Origin: Candidatus Levyibacteriota bacterium
Lineage (GTDB): Bacteria > Patescibacteriota > Microgenomatia > Levybacterales > UBA12049
Direction: 5' to 3'
DNA: 5,939 nucleotides
Assembly (NCBI GenBank): GCA_018061205.1
Contig: JAGOUP010000041.1
Coordinates: 1-5,939 of the forward strand
Positions within the stretch are counted from its first letter, which is position 1; the number at the start of each line of letters is the position of its first letter. A program made the translations under genes and the position numbers. Positions 1 through 3,623 of this stretch are shown in pieces. The notes below the pieces were generated by a model. It did not search any database. It had not been told where the DNA came from and was given only the letters and a program-made list of their open reading frames with translations.

Positions 1-539
1 GTGTAGCGTTTGTCTCCAACCTGGGCGGTAAAGATATCTATCACCGTAGCTTTCTCGGGAGCACGAAAGATTCCTTGTGATTTTTCATCATCGCGTTGTT
101 GTTGTTCTGGGTCAAGTGCATATTTTTCTTCATATGTTGTATAGGGAGTTTTATGTATTTTTATTGCATCAACAATAGGGGTTTTGCGTGTTGTTTTTGG
201 TGCTTCGGATATTGGTTTCTCTATTGTTTGTAGGACATATGCTGCTTTTTGTCCTTTGCCATGACCTCGTGTGTTTGCCAATATGTACCCCTCGTTTTTA
301 CTAATTTGATTGATTTCTGAAAGTAATGTAGAAATTGTTTGTATAGAGATAGATGTACCAGCAACTTTTAATGTAGCTCGTATAGTATCTTTTGTAATCG
401 CTTCATCAGATGCCGAAACAACATCCCAAATTTTCTTCTGTCTCCCAGACAAACCTGATACAGATGGTAACGTCTCATCACTGATTGCTGTTTCTGGCTG
501 AGAGGTCACTCTAATCGGTTCTCCTTCTCTCTGTGTCAT
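1..539 (-). CDS. Partial gene, putative winged-helix DNA-binding protein of unknown function (N-terminal 179 codons)
   Basis: The frame opens at ATG 539 and stays open for 179 codons to the left edge, so the C-terminus is missing. I do not recognise the protein. Residues 1-27 are a polar, probably disordered leader. Residues about 28-105 look like a winged helix-turn-helix: helix (SGRQKKIWDVV), short turn, helix (TKDTIRATLKV), a third helix (SIQTISTLLSEIN), then a two-strand wing around YILANTRGHGKGQKAAYVL. Residues 106-165 are charged and proline/glutamine-rich, and a new beta-like segment begins near VIDIFTAQVGDKRY at the edge. The start is well supported: a TTGACA -35 and an extended -10 lie just upstream, putting +1 at the ATG, and there is no Shine-Dalgarno site. 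A regulator is a reasonable guess, but a replication or nucleic-acid-processing protein with an N-terminal winged helix is equally possible. Confidence 0.8.
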   Translation of the reverse strand, partial: MTQREGEPIRVTSQPETAISDETLPSVSGLSGRQKKIWDVVSASDEAITKDTIRATLKVAGTSISIQTISTLLSEINQISKNEGYILANTRGHGKGQKAAYVLQTIEKPISEAPKTTRKTPIVDAIKIHKTPYTTYEEKYALDPEQQQRDDEKSQGIFRAPEKATVIDIFTAQVGDKRY

Positions 540-546
540 AAATGAG

Positions 547-574
547 AGTGTATCATGTGCTTTCTATTTGTCAA
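547..574 (-). promoter_or_regulatory. Promoter of the winged-helix gene (TTGACA, 16-bp spacer, extended -10)
   Basis: On the minus strand a consensus -35 TTGACA (574-569) is followed after 16 bp by TACACT (552-547). TACACT is preceded by TGA, giving the extended -10 TGATACACT. The A of ATG 539 is the eighth base after the -10, so the transcript should have little or no 5' leader. This is the only promoter in the window with an evident -35. Its -35 lies four to nine bases past the stop codon of the upstream microprotein frame. Confidence 0.7.
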
Positions 575-577
575 ATA

Positions 578-685
578 TTATTGTGGAGGTGGAAGAAAGG
601 GAATTATCGATGTCGCTATCAGAGCGCTTGCAGCAACGCCAACGACAATATATCGGATAATTCTATGATTTCTCAAAAATTCCAT
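578..685 (-). CDS. 35-residue single-span membrane microprotein, function unknown
   Basis: A short frame runs from ATG 685 to TAA 578 between purH and the winged-helix gene. It encodes 35 residues: a basic N-terminus (R5, H7, R8, R11), one hydrophobic span at about residues 12-30 (YIVVGVAASALIATSII), and a proline-rich end (PFLPPPQ). The charge pattern predicts an N-in, single-pass inner-membrane peptide. Two things argue that it is real. Its amino-acid pattern is that of a designed membrane anchor rather than random translation. It is also preceded, 6 nt before the ATG, by TGTGATAAAAT, an extended -10 in the same leaderless position as its neighbours. There is no Shine-Dalgarno site. It follows the purH stop by 17 bp. 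I do not recognise the family; it could be a small membrane-protein subunit or modulator, or a chance frame. Confidence 0.5.
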   Translation of the reverse strand: MEFLRNHRIIRYIVVGVAASALIATSIIPFLPPPQ

Positions 686-691
686 ATAAAT

Positions 692-702
692 ATTTTATCA
701 CA
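692..702 (-). promoter_or_regulatory. Extended -10 promoter of the microprotein
   Basis: TAAAAT (697-692, one mismatch to TATAAT) is preceded by TGTGA (702-698), a full TRTGn extension. Six bases separate it from ATG 685, so +1 would fall on the A of the start codon. The element begins immediately after the purH stop codon (705-703). No -35 is visible, as is usual for extended -10 promoters. Confidence 0.5.
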
Positions 703-2328
703 TTAGTGCCAGAATGCACGTCTTCCGGTGAAGACCATGACTATGTCTGCTTTATCTGCTGCGTCGATACTTTTTTGATCATTGATAGAGCCTCCTTGTT
801 GGATGATAGTGGTGATTCCTGCTTTTTTTGCTAGCATAACTGAGTCTTCAAATGGGAAAAAACTATCTGATGCGAGAATAGCATCTTTCGCTAATTTGCC
901 AGCTTGAGAAAGAGCAATTTTTGTTGATCTGACTCTAGAGGTTTGCCCAGTACCAATGCCTCTGGTCATAGGTAATTCTTTATCAACAACGATGATGGCG
1001 TTTGATTTAATACGACTGATAAATTTCCATGCTATTTTCATTTGATCTAGTTGTTTTTTTGTTGGTTTTTTCTTTGTGACTACTTTCCATTCTTTGAATG
1101 ACGCATCTATATCTGTATCTGGTGTTTGGATCACCACACCACCTGAAATTTGTTTGATGTGTTCAGTATCACTATATCCGTTGAGTTTTCCAAATGTATA
1201 AATACCCATACTTTTTCTGACCTTTGAAAGATACTCTAGTGCATCCTTGGTAATTTCCGGAACAGCGACGATATCTATATTTGATTTATTCTCATCTTTA
1301 AATTTTCCTATTTCCTTTGCCGATTTGAGGTCCATAGGTTGATTCATGACAATAATTCCGCCAAATGCTGATTCAGGATCTGCTGCTATGGCTCTCTCCA
1401 AAGCTTGGGATGGTGTTTTACCCAGTGCGATACCGCAAGGGCAATTGTGCTTGATGATAACAGCAACTGGTTCGGTAAATAATTGGACAGATTCCAACCC
1501 AGCATTGATATCAGTGATATTCACATGTGATAACTCTCTGCCCCACTGCTTTTGGAGATTCGTAAATGGAGAGGTTGTCAAAGGGAACATATACACAGCT
1601 GCTTTTTGGTGTGGATTTTCCCCATAGCGCAGATCCATGGTTTTTCGAAGTGGAAGTGTGCGAGTTTGTGTGAAAGTCTCTATAGATAAATAATCTGCGA
1701 TCAAGCTATCATAAAAGGATAAATGACTAAAAGCTTTTGCTGCAAGTGTCTGACGAAAAAGGATTGGACTGGTGTCATTCTGAACTTGTTTCAGCATCTC
1801 TTTTTTTGTTTTTTTAGATCCTGAAACAAGTTCAGGATGACAATTATTAAGAAAATTAATTACTTGGTGGTAATCGTTTGGGTCTACAGCTACCAAGACA
1901 TTTTTAAAATTCTTCGCTGCTGCTCGTATCATCGTTGGACCACCAACATCAATATTTTCTATTGCGTCATCCAGTTTGACACTTTTTTTACTGATTGTTG
2001 CTTCAAATGGATAGAGATTACAAACGACGATATCTATTGCGGGAACCTTGAGTGTTTGCGCTTCTTTCGTATGTTTTTTGTTGGTGCGGTCAAATAAAAT
2101 TCCGCCTTCTATTTGAAAACTGATCGTTTTCATTCGCCCATCAAAGCTTTCGGGGTTACCGGTTATTTCTTGGATGGGAGTGAAGGGTATTTTATTTTCA
2201 GTTAATGTTTTTCCGGTTCCACCTGTGGATATGATCGTATACTGAAGCTTAATTAGTTGCTCAGCAAATGCAACAATGTTGGTTTTATCATAGACACTGA
2301 GAAGTGCGTATCGTTTATTATTTGTCAT
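703..2328 (-). CDS. purH: Bifunctional AICAR formyltransferase / IMP cyclohydrolase
   Basis: Cytoplasmic enzyme for the last two steps of de novo purine synthesis: AICAR plus 10-formyl-THF to FAICAR, then ring closure to IMP. The 541 residues cover both domains. The cyclohydrolase domain (about 1-150) shows STGGT (34-38), DGRMKT (63-68), NLYPF (104-108) and DVGGPTMIRAAAKN (127-140). The equivalents of the catalytic Lys, Tyr, Asp and Lys of ATIC appear to be K67, Y106, D127 and K139. The transformylase domain has DLRYGENPHQ (232-241), KHNCPCG (293-299, catalytic K293-H294), DPESAFGG (317-324), GTGQTSRV (459-466) and the ending VFTGRRAFWH. Residues about 163-185 are the translation of a palindromic repeat, so the protein is longer than it need be. 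The usual LHPxIHGG after DGRxKT is replaced by ISFQIEGG. The start codon and Thr2 lie in a second repeat; there is no Shine-Dalgarno site, and purH probably follows tyrS on one transcript. Confidence 0.97.
   Translation of the reverse strand: MTNNKRYALLSVYDKTNIVAFAEQLIKLQYTIISTGGTGKTLTENKIPFTPIQEITGNPESFDGRMKTISFQIEGGILFDRTNKKHTKEAQTLKVPAIDIVVCNLYPFEATISKKSVKLDDAIENIDVGGPTMIRAAAKNFKNVLVAVDPNDYHQVINFLNNCHPELVSGSKKTKKEMLKQVQNDTSPILFRQTLAAKAFSHLSFYDSLIADYLSIETFTQTRTLPLRKTMDLRYGENPHQKAAVYMFPLTTSPFTNLQKQWGRELSHVNITDINAGLESVQLFTEPVAVIIKHNCPCGIALGKTPSQALERAIAADPESAFGGIIVMNQPMDLKSAKEIGKFKDENKSNIDIVAVPEITKDALEYLSKVRKSMGIYTFGKLNGYSDTEHIKQISGGVVIQTPDTDIDASFKEWKVVTKKKPTKKQLDQMKIAWKFISRIKSNAIIVVDKELPMTRGIGTGQTSRVRSTKIALSQAGKLAKDAILASDSFFPFEDSVMLAKKAGITTIIQQGGSINDQKSIDAADKADIVMVFTGRRAFWH
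1773..1842. repeat. 70-bp palindromic repeat inserted in frame in purH
   Basis: Left arm 1774-1799 (GTCATTCTGAACTTG...CATCT) pairs with right arm 1816-1841 (AGATCCTG...CAGGATGAC) at 24 of 26 positions. One more T/A pair sits outside, giving TGTCAT...ATGACA ends and a 16-base T-rich loop (1800-1815). Read in the purH frame it gives CHPELVSGS, a lysine-rich linker, then EMLKQVQND, at residues about 163-185. This peptide signature is one I know from dispersed palindromic elements in several bacterial groups, comparable in behaviour to the Rickettsia palindromic elements that sit inside genes. The surrounding PurH sequence continues normally on both sides, so the gene is not broken. The strong stem is not followed by a U-tract and is not a terminator. 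Confidence 0.9.
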
Positions 2329-2381
2329 GTTGAACGAATGTGAAACATCTCATAGATCCTTCGCTGGCGCTCAGGATGACA
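2323..2381. repeat. 59-bp palindromic repeat bridging the tyrS stop and purH start
   Basis: Imperfect inverted arms 2324-2350 (GTCATGTTGAACGAATG...) and 2354-2380 (...GCGCTCAGGATGAC) match at 18 of 27 positions around a 3-base centre. The outer T/A pair gives TGTCAT...ATGACA ends. The arms begin GTCAT and end ATCT, like those of the purH-internal repeat, and share GTCATCCTGA plus GGATCT with it, so the two look like one superfamily with different cores. The element occupies the entire 42-bp intergenic space and extends into both genes. It encodes the last two residues and the TGA stop of TyrS, and the ATG and second codon of purH. Confidence 0.85.
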
Positions 2382-3582
2382 TTTTGATCCTAACAATCTT
2401 TCTTTTTCCAACTTTGATAATCATACCATCTGTTATTGCTACAGTATCTTTCACTTGAATTTTTAAACTATTTACTTCCACGCCATTTTGTTCGAAAAGT
2501 CGCTTTGCTTCTGCTTTACTACTGGCGAGATTGAGTGCGACGAGTAAAACTTCATTGACCATTTCCTCATCTCCTGCATCAAGAGTCACTTCAGTAATTT
2601 CAGTTGGCAATTCTTTTTGTTGTACAGTTTTTTCAAAATGTTCTTGTGCTTTTTCGCTAGCTTCTTCTGAGTGTAAGTCTTTGGTAATTTCTAATGCGAG
2701 TTTTTTCTTATAGATCATTGGATTCTCACCCTCTTTGAGAGATTTTTCATATTTTTTTATCTCATCCATAGGAACATTTGTTAAATACTCAAACCCTTTT
2801 ATGATTACTTCGTCAGGAAGTGTTAGTAATTTTCCGTATAATTCATTTGGTGTATCTGTGAGGGCAATAACATTGCCTTCTGTCTTTCCTATTTTTCGTC
2901 CTTCGGAATCAGCAAGAAGCGGTGTCGTCATCACGAACTTATCTTTCTGTTTCATTGCTTTGAGTAGTTGTCTTCCAATGAGCATGTTGAACATTTGATC
3001 GCTTCCTCCAAGTTCGAGATCCACTTCCATAGCAACAGAATCGTATCCTTGGAGAATGGGGTAGATAAATTCCCGCATGTTTACTGTTTGGCCGTTCTTT
3101 TTTCTCTTCTCAAACAAATCCCGCTCTTCTAATTGCTGGAGAGATAAATGGCCAAGAATTTCTAAAATGTCTACCAGTGTGAGTTTGTTGAGCCAATCAC
3201 CATTAAATCGAATTTCAATAGGATTTTCTCCTTCAAACCGCATAATCTTTCCTGCTTGTTTAACATAATCTGTTGCGTTTTTTCTCAATTCTTCACGAGT
3301 CAAAAATTTATCTCTTGCGGTTAATTTTCCTGATGGATCACCTGCTTGCCCTGTTCCATCACCGATAAGAAAAATAACATGGTGGCCTAAATCTTGCCAT
3401 TGTCGAAGTTTTTTAAGACCAATCATGTGTCCAATATGGAGTTGTGTTCCTGTTGGATCAAATCCTTGATAGAGGGTCAGTTTCTTCCCACTTCGTAGTA
3501 CTTTTTCCAGTTCTTCTTTGGTTGGATAAATAGTGTCCACTCCTCGAGTTAATAATTCTTCAATTTTGTCCATTATACCCAT
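2371..3582 (-). CDS. tyrS: Tyrosyl-tRNA synthetase
   Basis: Class I aminoacyl-tRNA synthetase that activates tyrosine with ATP and charges tRNA-Tyr in the cytoplasm. The 403 residues are typical of bacterial TyrRS. The Rossmann catalytic core includes LYQGFDPTG (37-45) with the HIGH signature HIGH at 49-52, the tyrosine-pocket segments YPILQGYDS (174-182) and GGSDQMFN (192-199), and the KMSKS-equivalent KIGKT (230-234), close to the KFGKT form of E. coli. An anticodon-binding helical region follows. An S4-type RNA-binding domain sits at about 338-400 (SSKAEAKRLFEQNGV...KVGKRKIVRI). The coordinates give the longest frame; an ATG at codon 4 (3573) may be the true start, because the best extended -10 (3592-3584) would start transcription at about 3577-3575, inside the first codons. 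There is no Shine-Dalgarno site and no room for a T-box leader. The final SS and stop come from a repeat. purH lies 42 bp downstream. Confidence 0.97.
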   Translation of the reverse strand: MGIMDKIEELLTRGVDTIYPTKEELEKVLRSGKKLTLYQGFDPTGTQLHIGHMIGLKKLRQWQDLGHHVIFLIGDGTGQAGDPSGKLTARDKFLTREELRKNATDYVKQAGKIMRFEGENPIEIRFNGDWLNKLTLVDILEILGHLSLQQLEERDLFEKRKKNGQTVNMREFIYPILQGYDSVAMEVDLELGGSDQMFNMLIGRQLLKAMKQKDKFVMTTPLLADSEGRKIGKTEGNVIALTDTPNELYGKLLTLPDEVIIKGFEYLTNVPMDEIKKYEKSLKEGENPMIYKKKLALEITKDLHSEEASEKAQEHFEKTVQQKELPTEITEVTLDAGDEEMVNEVLLVALNLASSKAEAKRLFEQNGVEVNSLKIQVKDTVAITDGMIIKVGKRKIVRIKMSS

Positions 3583-3583
3583 G

Positions 3584-3594
3584 AGTATAGCATA
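3584..3594 (-). promoter_or_regulatory. Extended -10 promoter of tyrS
   Basis: TATACT (3589-3584) is preceded by TATGC (3594-3590), a complete TRTGn extension, and has no recognisable -35. Normal spacing puts +1 at about 3577-3575, two to four bases before the ATG at codon 4 (3573). An overlapping, weaker TATGCT (3594-3589) would instead start transcription on the first ATG (3582). Either way the mRNA would be leaderless or nearly so. Confidence 0.55.
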
Positions 3595-3608
3595 AAAATA
3601 GTGAAATT

Positions 3609-3617
3609 TGGTATAAT
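3609..3617 (+). promoter_or_regulatory. Extended -10 promoter of the penicillin-binding protein gene
   Basis: TGGTATAAT is a perfect TATAAT (3612-3617) with a TGn extension. The A of ATG 3624 is exactly the seventh base after the hexamer, the expected +1, so the transcript should begin on the start codon. No -35 is visible. The site overlaps the region polymerase would cover at the divergent tyrS promoter. Confidence 0.65.
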
Positions 3618-3623
3618 AAGCAT

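Noticed and set aside
310..501. 63-codon plus-strand frame near the left edge
   Set aside because: It is antisense to the winged-helix gene, which has a better start, promoter and protein pattern.
534..539. A third palindromic repeat at the TGTCAT overlapping the winged-helix start
   Set aside because: The hexamer matches the repeat ends, but neither the rest of an arm nor an inverted partner is found nearby.
1346..1627. 93-codon plus-strand frame
   Set aside because: It lies antisense inside the transformylase domain of purH, with no plausible promoter or protein pattern.
1773..1842. Hairpin as a rho-independent terminator
   Set aside because: It lies in the middle of an intact purH frame, and the stem is not followed by a T-run on the minus (transcribed) side; its T/A-rich part is the loop.
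3583..3623. T-box or other leader riboswitch for tyrS
   Set aside because: The intergenic space is only 41 bp and is filled by two core promoters; there is no room for a structured leader.
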